Of a DNA stretch of 64,000 nucleotides, positions 12,071-24,600 are shown in pieces. Numbering within the stretch: the stretch's first letter is position 1; every line of letters starts with the position of its first letter. The notes beneath the pieces were generated by a model. That model was not told the origin of the DNA. It saw only the letters and a list, made by a program, of their open reading frames with translations, and ran no database searches. The stretch covers positions 11,300,605 through 11,364,604 of the forward strand of contig CM119268.1 in NCBI GenBank assembly GCA_051294375.1, read 5' to 3'. The translations under genes and the position numbers were made by a program. The DNA comes from Paraspadella gotoi. Lineage: Eukaryota; Chaetognatha.

Positions 12071-12695
12071 AATACCAACGTTCCGCTTTGGTTAAGACAT
12101 TGTGAAAATCACATTACGTGATCTTAGACTAATGAATTCCAATAACAAAAGAGAAAAGGAATGAGCGCGGTCGTGATTGTCGCGTGACAGACTCTTGTAC
12201 GGAGAGCGTGTGGTCAATTAAGGAAAAGAGGGTGAAAAGTTAGATTAAAGGAGTAAGAATAGTAGGGGGTAACGAAAGGCAAGACCTAGTGAGAGAAGTA
12301 ATGCAAAGAAAGGAAGAAGAAAAAGGACAGACTAAGAGCGATGGTCGCTAATTGGATGAATCCCAACTCGATTTCCTCGAATCGCTGAATCGTGATTGGC
12401 TCGATTGGGGTTTGACGATGGAGTCGGGAGATTGGAGTTGAGACCACATGGAAGGGAAGATTGTCGCGCAAGGAAATCGTGGAGGGACCAACGGAGGAGA
12501 ATAAATCTCATTATCTTACGTTTATGTATCTATTATATATAAAGACAAACTCAGTTACTGGGAAATTTGATCATAAGTAAATTTTAAATGAGTCTAACTG
12601 GACCATTGATGAAGTAACTTCCTAGAATTTGTATTTTTCATAATAATAGTTGATAATTGATTCTGTCGTGCTTAACAGATGGAAAATGATAAAAC

Positions 12696-12767
12696 AGTAG
12701 ATTTAATAATTTATTCATGATGAAAAAGCACTGTACTTCGAAGTCAGAATAAATTATTAAATCTACT
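12696..12767. repeat. 21-bp perfect inverted repeat (hairpin)
   Basis: The arm AGTAGATTTAATAATTTATT plus C (12696-12716) is exactly reverse-complemented at 12747-12767, leaving a 30-base loop. The arms are AT-rich. It could be a small MITE relic, a miRNA-like hairpin or chance; no homologous copy exists elsewhere in the window. Confidence 0.6.
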
Positions 12768-13653
12768 ATGTTTTCTACTAGTCGTTATCGATACAGGAAG
12801 TGGTTTAATCTTTCTTTTTAATTAAGTATCCCTAGGGAAAAAAAATAGAGCGTGGAAAATTTCTAACCCAGAGCTGAGAACTTATAAGTCACGAAACCAG
12901 TTTAAAAGAAATTTTTTCACTTGAAAAATATTGTCTAGACGGGATTCATCTCTTAATCTTTTCGAGGAAGACATGAAAAAGGGTTCCGCTTACAAACGGC
13001 GCATTTAGCGAAAAAAACAACTCTTTCCTATATGTTAGTCTGTATACTCAATATTAATTTAATTTGTACCATAATACAAATTGGCCGAACTAGGGATTGG
13101 TTAAAACATCATCATCCGATTCTAATTATAAAAAAGTACATTTTTTTGCGATATTTAAGAAAAAAATCATGTCCATTTTTGTCCATTTTCACTTTCGTCC
13201 TCGTTTGAATGCCAAGGAAAGTTGAGAAAAATTTTTTCCTTTGGAAATCCGTTCTTCCTTATCTTATTCACCTCTGAAATTGCTTAAATCATTTGAGTTT
13301 GCCTATGAATTAATTAAAATTGACAAGCTAAAAAAATTTCATTTTCAGTTTTTAATCATAATTTGTTTAAACAAAAATTGTTCAAATTGGTTTAAATTTA
13401 CAGAAAATAGCCTATTGAATAAGCTCTTTAAAACCTATAAATAATTAAAAACCTGCTTCGTTTAGCCACAAATAATTTTTAAAGACGGCATTTATTTGTG
13501 ACTTTTTGTGACTTGCGTTATTTTTAATAAAAAGAATATTTCAAACTGATTATTAGTTTTAAAAGATAATATAACATACTGACGTTGATTAATCAAAAAA
13601 AAAACCGCATCCTTTTAATCCAATGGAAAGCGTCAGGACTTGTTTTTTCTCAG

Positions 13654-13699
13654 AATCGACAGATTTTGCGGAAAATATTTTCCGCAAAATCTGTCGATT
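13654..13699. repeat. Perfect 46-bp loopless palindrome
   Basis: Two 23-base arms meet at the centre with no spacer. The left arm begins AATCGACAGATTTTGCGG (13654 onward) and the right arm ends with its exact complement at 13699. Perfect palindromes of this length are rare by chance and unstable, so it is either recent or maintained. No protein-coding context. Confidence 0.8.
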
Positions 13700-13802
13700 T
13701 ACTAAATCGCTAGGCAACCAAACTTTGAATAAATCTTGCGCACCCAAAATTTTTTTACTAGTTAAATTTTAAACATTTTCATATAATTAACATAAAAATA
13801 TA

Positions 13803-14130
13803 TAAGTGACCGGAGAAAAAGAGAAGAGGAGGGAAAGACAATGTGTGTGAAAAAGGAAGCTGATAGAGGGGGAGGGAGCGGATTGGAAGTATAAAAATGA
13901 GTAAGAGGAGATGTGAGAACAAGAAAGGAGAGAAAAGAAGAGATAGTAGGAAAAGAGAGACAGAATCGGAGAAAGAAGAAGAAAAGCTGAGATAAAGAAA
14001 GAAATAGTAAAGGAAAAAGAGACAAAAGAGAGGAAGAGAGAGGAAAGAGAAGAGAGGAGGATTAAAGGAAAGAAAGAGTGACAGAAAAGAAGGAAGAAAG
14101 AAGGAAAAAGAAAAAGAGAGTGTAAGAAAC
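13803..14130. repeat. Long purine-rich (GA) tract
   Basis: About 330 bases on the plus strand are almost entirely A and G, with few pyrimidines. The overlapping minus-strand open frames (Ser/Phe/Leu-only) are consequences of this composition and are not genes. Such polypurine-polypyrimidine DNA can form triplex structures. Confidence 0.6.
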
Positions 14131-14662
14131 AAAAAGATTATGTGTCATCTTTTTCCTGAAGAGTCCTGTGAACCTAAATGACGTTAAAATTCTTATGAGC
14201 TATTTCATCGTTAAAAGTTGTTCTTACCATGAAAAATTGCCTGTACTTTTTTCTTAAATTAAGCAGATAACGAGATTTGATTGTTTGTCGCGAAAGAAAT
14301 CATGTCTTACCGTATTTTGAAGGCATAGAAATTCACCTAGTGTGCTCTACCTTACAAGTAAAAGATAACTATAGCCAACCGTTTTTTTAACTGAAGAATG
14401 TCCTATATTTATCAGCGAGATGAAAATAAATGACAATTATTCCAATTTCAAAATCATTGTCTAAAATACCCGAAGCGGGAGTAGAGCCAAAGGAAAGCCT
14501 CGAAATTATACCGTGATCCGGTTTCATACATTTTTACACTAAATTTTTTATTTTTTTATTTTTCGAAGGACATTCAAGCCGTACATTCCTTATCGCGCCA
14601 TTTATTTATCATTTTTTTAAATTTGTATATATATTTTCATTATTTATTTCTTCTGCTTACCT

Positions 14663-14955
14663 TCCCCGCTCATTCGCCGTTCCCTCGGGTTAATAATATT
14701 CCCGGTAAGGTTTTGATTTATTCGTCGTTGGGTCTCGGGGTGTTTACTGCGCGGCCACCGCCGGCCGTTTGGGTTGGGGGCGGTTCCGCCCACTCGGACC
14801 GGAAGGGAATGAGGTCGAAAGTCTAAAAAAGGGCCCAAGGATGTTTTTGATTCGGGAGACACCGGTCTCGGCCGACGACGCCGCGCCTTTTTATGCTCGG
14901 TGGTCATAGGGGTCAGGTGGTCGGACCGTAGAGGGCAGGGTTAGGGGTTGCAGGC
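14663..14955. other. GC-rich, CpG-rich island of unknown role
   Basis: This block of about 290 bases is far GC-richer than its AT-rich flanks and contains many CpGs (GCGCGGCCACCGCCGGCC near 14746, GACGACGCCGCGCC near 14874). It ends in G-runs (about 14931-14952). Open frames on both strands cross it, but none matches a family I know. It may be an alternative promoter or first exon for the PDZ-GEF gene, a decayed gene fragment or an enhancer. Confidence 0.35.
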
Positions 14956-16268
14956 GTGAGCGCAATATTGAACGATGACTATTACTTATTACAGATGTTC
15001 ATGAGACAGTTCATTTTTTTTTAATCTTGTCTACATTGGGTTTAGTTAATTTTTTTTTTATCGAAGTGGTACATAATAAATAAATATTTCTACAATACAA
15101 TTTAGAAAGAATCCGGAATAACATAAAAGGAAGCTTGGTTAAATAATAAATTTGAAGTTTACTCTTTTGTACTACAACGATTTTTATTCAAAAACACTTT
15201 TTAAAACACCAAAACACAACGAAACGAAAGGAATACCACATTATGAAGTTTACTCTTTACATTTTACTCGCGTTTCCTCGAGCTAGTAATAAAATAGCCA
15301 AATTCAGCGAGTGTTTCCCAAAACAAGAAGGAAATGGGTGTTAAGGGTGGCGCTTTCGATTTAAACGTTTACCGACAGTTTCGTCACCTGAAAACCCACA
15401 AAAGATTAAAATCCCTCGTGAGAAAAAGAAATTCAAGATGAGTCTGTCGTTAATTTGATAATGATCCTGCTGGTTTTTTACAACAAAAAATTTTCTCTGG
15501 AAAATTTTTTTAAATACTTGCGGTTTGCTGAATAATTCTTTTCTTTTTTTTTTATTTCAGTATGAAACTAAAATTGCTATTTAAGTTAAAGTTTTGAGCA
15601 AATATAAACATTCATTCAAATATTTGATTTTAGTAAAAAAATTATAGATTTGATTTCTCTTTATTCTCTTTTTTCTCTTTTTTTCTCTTTTTTTCTTTTT
15701 CATTCATTGAGTTTTGAAAGAAAAGGTTTTTTCTTTGAAGAAAACAAAAATTTCCGCGCATCGAATTCAAAGCGACAAAGCAGCAATATATATTAATATA
15801 TAATGCTATATATAATAATAATGTATATATATAATATCATATATTATACATTACATATTAATCTCTCGTGTAAGCTTGACAATTTTCATCCAGCAATAAC
15901 CACAATAAATATATTTCGACGTTTTTTAAACTTTTTCCTTGATCGGCAGCTTTTAGAAAATATAAAAACTCACGTTATCCTTTCTAATCTTCTGTAATTT
16001 GGTTCAAATATTATTCAAACGTCCGACGTTCGAAGACAGCTTTTGTCCATATAACCGACAATTCTGCCATCTCCTTCTAAACCCATAAAGGTATTCCGCA
16101 ATTGAATTTGAAGAGTGGATGTTGGAGTAGCTCAAGGATGAGAAGATGCGACGATGGTAGATTCGGAATCTTGATTCTGTCCGTTTTGGCATCTATTGTC
16201 TTCCGCTGAAATTCATATTCTTTTGAGCGGATTCTAGCTGTCAGAGACGCATTAGGAATTCCAACAGG

Positions 16269-16330
<62 letters not shown>

Positions 16331-16799
16331 AGTTCCTGTCATCAATTCCGTTTAAGCCCGGTTTTATCTCTTGACTATCCCTTGAAATTTTATTATTTCA
16401 GGTTAATATTCGCTATAAAAGTTTTCCATTTGGTTTTATTCGTATTTTATGTTTTTTTACTTCTTTGCATTTTAATTGATTTGGCTCCACTTGTGAATAT
16501 TTAAGATATCAAATTTAAGGGACTGCAAGCGCCGCCTTCAGGAAATCCTTAAACTATAAAGAACAAGAGGCCTAATTCCTATGCAGTGTGTCTTATAAAT
16601 ACATGTAGTCAATGACTACTAGTCATGTCATGGCACGTCATGTTATGTTATGTCACATCATGTCATGGGACGAGAAATACACGTGATAAGGCAGTCACTG
16701 CGGCGCAACACATTTGAATTACCGTTCTTGTTTTCGTAATTTCTCTCTTTCCTTAAATCCTTTTTTTCTTTCTTTCTTTCTTTCCTTAAATCCTTTTTT

Positions 16800-16875
<76 letters not shown>

Positions 16876-16996
16876 TTTCATTGCTTCTAATAGAAAAAAA
16901 ATTTTCTAGTTTAACGAGTTTTTTTGTATTTTGAAGTCAGTTTTAAGTTGAAACGAAACCGAAAATCTCTCTCTCTCTTTTCTTTCTCTCCTCTCT

Positions 16997-17058
<62 letters not shown>

Positions 17059-17060
17059 CC
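16269..17060. repeat. Cluster of (TC)n and (CTTT)n microsatellites
   Basis: Three arrays lie close together: (TC)n at about 16269-16328, (CTTT)n at about 16765-16875 and (TC)n at about 16966-17055. Between the first two is a degenerate ATGTC-type pentamer array (about 16620-16672). Confidence 0.9.
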
Positions 17061-18508
17061 CTCTCTGTCCTTCTCATGATTTTTCACATTCTTCATCGTC
17101 TGGAGTTCTTTCAACGTCACGGTTCGAAAAGTCCACACAAAAAAGCCAACAAATAATTAAATAAAAAAATTGAATGAAAGAAAAGAAGGCAAAAGTGGCG
17201 TTGGAGTCGGAATCTTGACACATTTTCGAGTTTAAAGCGTGAGCCCTCTCGCCCCCTTTCCCGTTCACCCGGATGTTGCCGGCTTTATTATACAAAAATC
17301 GGCTGTAGCTCTCGCCACGACCTCTGACGTCAACGCCCGAGGGTTGATTCTCTCGGGCCTTTCTCGACCACGAAGGATTGATGGCGTGAGGGAGAACGAG
17401 TGACGCCGAAAGAGTTAGTTGGAGAGCGACTGAGAGTGAAAGAGAGAGAGAGAAAGAAAGAGCACAAAGCCCTGTTTGTCAAATCTTTTATTGAAAAAAC
17501 TCATTTCTCATTATTTTAAAAAATATACCTAATTTTCCACCTCACAAAAATTGCCTTAAAAACTTGAAGCGCAGGAAAAAACAACGCAATTCCAATATCA
17601 ACGTGATTCCACGTCCCGTTGCGTTGATACCGAAAAAAAATCGTGTTCATTCTCGATTCCATCGCTTCTTCCTCCCTCCCTCTTCCTTTCCTCCACTCAA
17701 AAGCCTTACCCGCTCCTCATCCTCTCTCCCCCTCCTCCTCTTCTTCTCTTTGCCTCATCCTGTGAGTCAGAGAACTGAAACAGCTCTTCTTCTTCTTTCT
17801 CAATTTCCTTTCACGTTTGATTCTGCATTGACATTTCCGTCTCTCTCTCTCACTCTCCTCCACGCTCACGCGCGCGCGCCTTTGCACTTTTCCGATCTTC
17901 CATCTATCTCTCCTCTCCTCTCTGAGTCGCAAATTCGCTCGACTGTTTCTGTCTCTCTCTCTCTTTCTCCCTGACTCTCGTTCTATATATATCTTCCATC
18001 CTGCAAGTCTTGCTACCCAACTGACCTTCGATTTTTCAATTAAGGAAAGAATTTTTACCAAAAAAAAAGAGAGAAGAAAAAAGACCGAAAAATTCGCCTC
18101 GCGGGTCGAAAATTGTGGTTTTCATCGCCAGCAGAAAAAAAAAAAAAAAAAACTTTCGGTGATAAACAAAAACACGGATCTTCGACTAGAAACGAAATTG
18201 TTTTTTTTTTTCTGAACTGAAATCGTTCGGTTCTCGTTTCGCTAAAAAAAAAAAATTTATAAAAAAAAATTTATAAAAGGAATATTTAAAACTGGAAAAA
18301 GTTTAAATCGGCGTCGGCGCTCTTCTCATCGGTCAATTCTCCCTTTCTTCAAACTTGCTGTAATCAAACCTCCCCATCTTCGTGCATCACTCGCCTTCCC
18401 TTCTTCCCCTCCACCTCCATCTTCCGTTCCCATTTCCCCACCCCCCCCTGCGATGCGTGATCCTCATGGCTGACCCTTGGACGACTGAGCGCCGGGACAA
18501 GACGAACC
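17061..18508. promoter_or_regulatory. Upstream region and probable 5' UTR of the PDZ-GEF gene
   Basis: This 1.4-kb stretch ends at the Kozak-like ACCATGG of PDZ-GEF exon 1. It has pyrimidine-rich runs (about 17680-18000) and several poly-A runs (18061-18270). No TATA box or start site can be fixed by eye. The promoter role is inference from position. Confidence 0.3.
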
Positions 18509-18620
18509 ATGGAGTCGGCGGCGGCGTCGACGGCGGTGGCGACGGCGGTGGCGACGGTATCGACCCGGAGGCATTCGTCCAAACTGATCAACGCGGAGTT
18601 GCGGAAGAGCCTGATCAAAG
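18509..18620 (+). CDS. RAPGEF2/6: PDZ-GEF exon 1 (start codon)
   Basis: The ATG at 18509 lies in ACCATGG and opens a 37-codon exon rich in Ala, Thr and Val ([14 protein letters not shown]...), encoded by a GGC/GAC-type triplet run. It ends in [13 protein letters not shown] and a GTGAGG donor in phase 1. An upstream ATG at 18466 is in another frame. This N-terminal piece is not conserved in the family; the choice rests on frame continuity into exon 2 and the Kozak context. Confidence 0.75.
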
Positions 18621-21600
18621 GTGAGGGAACTGGTTCGGAAGAAGGGTCAGAGAAAGGTTTGACTTTTTAAAATCGCGGAGTGTGGGAATTCTAATTTGGC
18701 ATAATTTTACTTTCGCCGACCAGGGTTAGGGTTAAGGGTGGTTTAGGGGTGGGTTCACACTTTAAGTATGGCAATACATGATTACGTACCAGGTGACCCG
18801 TCACTAGCACGTTCACTATTTTCAAATTAAGTCCGGCGTGATTGGGTTTCCTGGTTCCCCTTCAGTCCCCGATTATTTCGATTATAGGTTTTTCGGCGAT
18901 CCCGGAGTTGAATACGCTCTGGACGTTTATGGGAAAACCTAAATATATAATATAAATAATAAATATTAAAAAATTATGATATCTGAATTCCTTTATTTTT
19001 TTTGGATAAATTATCCTCTTCCATTACGTTTTTTTCGTTCTTATTCTTTTTCCGTTAATTCTTTAAGAAAAACCTTATTCTTCATTTTCCATATGCTTCC
19101 TGAGCCTCCATTGATCTCCAGGAATGCCGTAAGTTTTTTGTCGATATTCCTAATTGCCTTTTCATTTCTCTCTCATATCATTCCTGTTCCCATTTCCCGG
19201 TTTTTCCCCTTCAAAAATGGAGGGAAAAAAAGTTCGGAAAACTACGGACGCGGACCGAAGTGAAAATGGGAGACGAGACCCTGATATGGAAGGGAGGGGC
19301 TCGAAGATCAGTCAAGCAAAAAATAGGAAGTAAACGAAAAAGTAAACAGAAACGATTTGTCTGTATTTTTCCCCCTTTTTTTCCCCCTTCCCAGTCGTAG
19401 AGCATTCAGGTGTTTTAAGACTTTGGGAGACTAATGGTTTAGGTTGAAGCTTCTTTCTGTACTCTAGTCTTTACTCTTTTAACTTTTTCACTCTAGAGTT
19501 TTGATGTTTGTATTTAAAAAATCTGAAAAAATTAAACCAAATAAAATTAGGAATAAGGCCGAAGACCCTACTCATTGGGATCTAAAAGAAACGGATCATT
19601 TATCCTCTTCATTAAAAATATAAGATAAAAAGAAAAAAAATCGTCCTTATTTATCGTTCGCGCAAAAAAAGGGCCACGACAACAAATCTTTCGTCTAATG
19701 GGGAAAATCATTTTATAAATTAATGCTCATCTTTTTTAGTAGAGAGAGAAAGGGGAGTTGGTGACGGTGTCGAGTGCAACGATGAGAGAAAATAAAAGTT
19801 CCGGGTCTGTTCACTGACTGGAAGCGTGAAAAAAATAAAATCCATGAATAGGAAGATAATGAGAAGGGGGGGGGGGCTCCAGTGTGAGCTTGGTCTCAGC
19901 CGGAGGACGGGGCCCCTCGTTCAATGATTAAACACAATTGTAGATAATCACGACGCCCCTCCCGACTCAGCCCTTTTTTTTTTTTTTTTTGCTCTTGGCT
20001 CAATTTATCATCGGAATGTTTGGCGGTTGCGATTTTTTTTTATTGTCGTATTTTATCGCTTTTCGTAGTTTATCGTCGCGATAGAAGGGGACGACAAATC
20101 GCTTGAATCATAGCGGTTTGTTTGGTGCCGAAGAATGAGGATGTTTCGCGCCACTGAACAAAAGAGTTTTGTGGAAGAGGAAATTGGTGACTTTTTTGGC
20201 ACCGGACCAGAATCCTAGGAAATAAATTTTGATCAATATTTAAGATTTACTGTTTTTTACTCTGCTTAGGAAAGGGTGCAAAATGCTACATAATATCTTG
20301 GGTTTTTTTAATTTTTTAAAAATATAATTGATAAGACTAAAAGAAAATTCTTTAAAACTTTCATTTATTCACGATATATCAGTTTTATCAACGATATTTA
20401 ACAATGAACATTCACAATGAAATGAAATTCAGCTAGAGAAATCTAGCGATCGACATTCTACAATAGCATTTAAGTTTTCAAAAAAGGCAATTTATTTCCA
20501 GATCCCGCAGGCCGTAATGAAGGTGACATCAACACAATTTTTTCTTATCTCCACGGAATCGATTCTTTGGCATCAGTTCGAGAAAATACCCTTAAAGCTC
20601 TTTGCACCACGGTAAGTTTATTAAAAGATGTTTTAAAACTAATTTTTTTAACCGCCAAGAGTTATATGACGCACTATTTGACTTATCTCGTCGTTTTTGA
20701 CAGCCATTAGTATTAATTTGATAAAAACACGCCGAAGATTTCCTGGGAACACTCAAGTTTGTCATGAAAAATTCTCCTAATATTGAGTATTATTCAATTT
20801 TAACGACACGTTCCATAACCTTTAATCTAATAGTAATGCAAAATAGGTTATAATGGGTCATCATTAATCTGGAATTTATAAATAGTAATTGAATTTTTTG
20901 GTGTCGAATGTTTTTTTTTTCTTTCTTAAACTTGTTCGGATCATTTTAAACCTCTCAAATCTGCGGGTTGAAATTTGATCTTGTTTGCGTTTATTAAATA
21001 TCATCGACATGTTAAATTCAGCTTCGCGTTTTTGTTAAGGTTTTTGTTAACGACAGCTGGCTCTAATAAAGAAAAGTGGTATTGTCTAATACTAGTGATG
21101 ATCGGTTATATATTTAAGACCTTACTTTCGCGACTATACAGGGGTGGGACCCAATATCGAGACAAAACTTAACGTCCTGCCCTGTCAGAACGACTTGATA
21201 CACAATCAGAAAATGAGTGGAAAAAGTTTTTTTGGGGCTTTTTACTTGCTGCATCAAAAAAAGCATAATATCAAAGAATTTAATAAATATAATAAAATAA
21301 TATATCGTCTAAAAGCTAAGAGAGAGTGCTATACGAATATTTATTCAGATTTTAAAAATCATTAAGAGCTTTAGAGTAATGATTATTTTCAATTTTGTCT
21401 CGATATAGGGTCTCTCCTCTGTACGGTATACCTACTCGTTATTTTGACGCCCCCTTAGAATGCCACTGTTATAGGTTTTAAAAAAAAATGTGACGCATTA
21501 AATTTCTCTCAACCTTTCATAATGACGGCCCCAGGTGCGATACGGTTGCCGCGACGCCAACGACATCCTCTACTCGAAAGGAGAACTCAGCACCTGTTGG

Positions 21601-24600
21601 TACATCTTAGTTACAGGTTCAGTTTTCATCGATGGCTCCATGTACCTACCTCGGTGAGTTTAAGTATAAAAATTAGGTTACCGATTTAAAATTGAATGGG
21701 CGCTCATTTTGTGTTACTCGTTAGAATCGATTTAAAAAGATTGGCGTTTATCAAATTTGTGATGATTGTAACCAAAACTTGGAATAATGATTGTGCCTCG
21801 CTACCTAAAATCACTAGCCGTAATACAGACACTTTCACTATCAATATCATGCTGAAATTTTTAGGTGTGCTCAGTTTCTACCTCAACCCCAGGCAGAACG
21901 GGGATAAAAAGATTGTAGAAACCAACTATTGTTTGGTTCGAAATGCAGCGCACTTATCAAGCACCAAACGTAATTTTGCAAATAATAATAACAACTGCAG
22001 AATCACTTTGTCCTTCCCTACTTAAATTTTAGTTCGAGCGTCGTTGCCGTTTCGCGAAATATCGCTGATTTTATCGTCTGATATTTTAGAGTTGTCTCAT
22101 AAAACGTCACGAATTGTTTCAATATTAATAGTCATAAATCTGTTAAATGAAGCTGAGGCTTTAATGAAGCTTCGCTTGTCACAACTTTTTTTTCACATTC
22201 CATCCTTCCTCTTTTTTTAACGAAATATATCGACATTGCTTTCGCAACTCGAGGTCAAGTCGGGATTAATAGCCTTTTTTTTCTCTCTCGTGTTAGTCTT
22301 CCTTCGGTTTAGTGCGCTTGATGGAGCATGAAATAACATTAAGTAATAAGTTGGTTGTTTTAAACAACAGTTTTGGAATGTTTAGTTTATGGCGACGTGA
22401 ATAGCAAATGAAGGGAGATAGGAATTATACGAATTACATTTAATAATGAACAATGGCAAAGAAATCATAAATTAATTCCGTGTGCATTGGCACGCTATAT
22501 TTAAACCGCTTAAACCCTGTCCTTCTTTTACTTAATGGATTACAATTCCTCGAACCTTTAAACCTCCCCAAAGTGCGGCACTCCCTTGGCATTCTGGTTT
22601 CTAATACAAACTTGGTTTTTGGAGGTCAATCGAAATAAGGTTAGGATTTTTATATCGTTGTTTACATTTTCGGCGATTTTGTTATCAAAAGGAAATTACC
22701 ACTCGTTGTTCTTTTTTTCTGTGCGAAAATTATACAAAATTTTCATGAGTCTCTTCATTCTTCTCATCCGGACGCCACCTACCTGGATCCAGCGTAATGG
22801 AATTTTCTAAATTGTTTCACCAGGAAATAAAATTTTCATGCATTAGCGGATATAACGGTCTTAAAACTTTATTTCACGAGATTGCCCATTCCCTCGCCGT
22901 TTCAAAGTAAACGAGCCTCTGCGCTATTCTCTGCCATCGCTGTGAATACAGTATTGAACGTTTTTCAAGGCCGCCCCGTTTCGAGGCTGATTAATCTCCC
23001 TTCTCTCACAAGACGGGTCGTTAGCCGAAATTCGGGCCTCGAGATGGCGAAACGAGGCCTTCCTTTTTGTTTTTTCCCTCTCGATATAGTAGTTGGAGGA
23101 AAATCATTTTGTCTCTCGCTCTTTTTTTTTTCTCTCTCTCTCTCTCTAGCTCTCTATTGTTTTCGAATTTAATCTACCTTCCTCTTTTCCATCCCTATCT
23201 TCGTCCGTCTTTCCGCCTGACTGTCTCTGTTCCCTCGCGTTTGTTTAGATCTCCTTTCTCCAACCAGCTTTTCCTCCCTTAAAAAAAAACCACATTAAAT
23301 TGGAAAACTCGGTTTATTAGGTTAGGCTTTCGAAGCGGGCTGGAAAGCGGGGCAATGAGTGGGAGGCGCGGTAACTGGAAACTCGGAGCATCGAGCGGGA
23401 TGCTCTTCCCTTTTCCCGCCCATCACCTTCCCTGTCATTCTCTGGAGAATTGTGTAGGCGAGGTGTGGGGCCGAGGGGGGGGGTGGAGAAAGGGGCGCTC
23501 CACCTGTTTTAAAATGCTCTTTAGCATTTAAGCACTAGGTTTTCTAAATTTTTTCTTGTTCATATGCTTTGTCTCATCCCCTTTCCATTTTCTTATCCTT
23601 TTTTTTTACCTTTTCTACCCCTATTTCATCATTACAAATTATGACCGTTTCCTCTCTCTAGATCTGGCTTCCTTTTGCCCATCACCCCTTTCCCTCTTCC
23701 CCATCACTCCTCCTTCTTCCATCACTTTCTTTCCGGTCGCATCCGTCAGCTCGCCAAGGAAGGAGGGAAGGGAAAGGTTTTCCTGTCTCCGAGGCCGTTT
23801 CTATATCATCAATCTCCAGTTTTTCCTTTCGCTCTCTTTCTCCTCTCTCGCTGCTCTTTTGTTCCAAGCTTTTCTCTCTCATCTCTCGGCGTCTCAAGCT
23901 CTTTAAATAAGAGCCAAACTTCGTCAATGGGTGGGTCAGAAGTTTGATTTGGGAACCTTTCCAAATGAAACTTCATACATTTCTGAGAAACTTTCAATGA
24001 GCAAAAATTTCTAAAATGGCAAGAAGCATTAGTAATTAATTTTTTAATATTTATTTATAGATAGGAAATGTGAAAAAATTTTTTTTTGAATTTTTTAATT
24101 TTTAAAAGAGATTCAAATAGCTTATGAAAAGTTTATCTACACAAAGTATAATTCTTTTTTCAATATTTTTGATGATAAGTGGGTTTAAATGAGAAAAACC
24201 TTAAAAAAAAATCATCATCATCATCATACCAATGATTTTAGCAGTTTTTACTAATTTTAGTAATAAAACATCAAAATTTTAAAAAGTTGTAATTATATTT
24301 TTTGCTTAACTTTTTAAGCTCTATCAGATCAATTAAAAAAACTTAAAATATCCAAAAAAAATTTTTGACATTATATAGCAATATAATATATATAATTAGC
24401 GAATTACTCATGGTTCGAACATTTTTGTAAAAAAATATTTTAACACAATAATTATATACCAATAATGGATTAGTTTAATGCTGTTCCGCATTAAAATTTG
24501 AATTTGGTCGGCTACCGCTACTTTAAAGCCGTATTCTGAAAGGAACCGCAAAAAGATTGCGCCGAAATACAATCGGAAATACAATCGGTATTTTAATTAA

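Noticed and set aside
13762-14132. Minus-strand Ser/Phe/Leu open frames
   Set aside because: They are translations of a pyrimidine-only strand; no start context, splice partner or homology.
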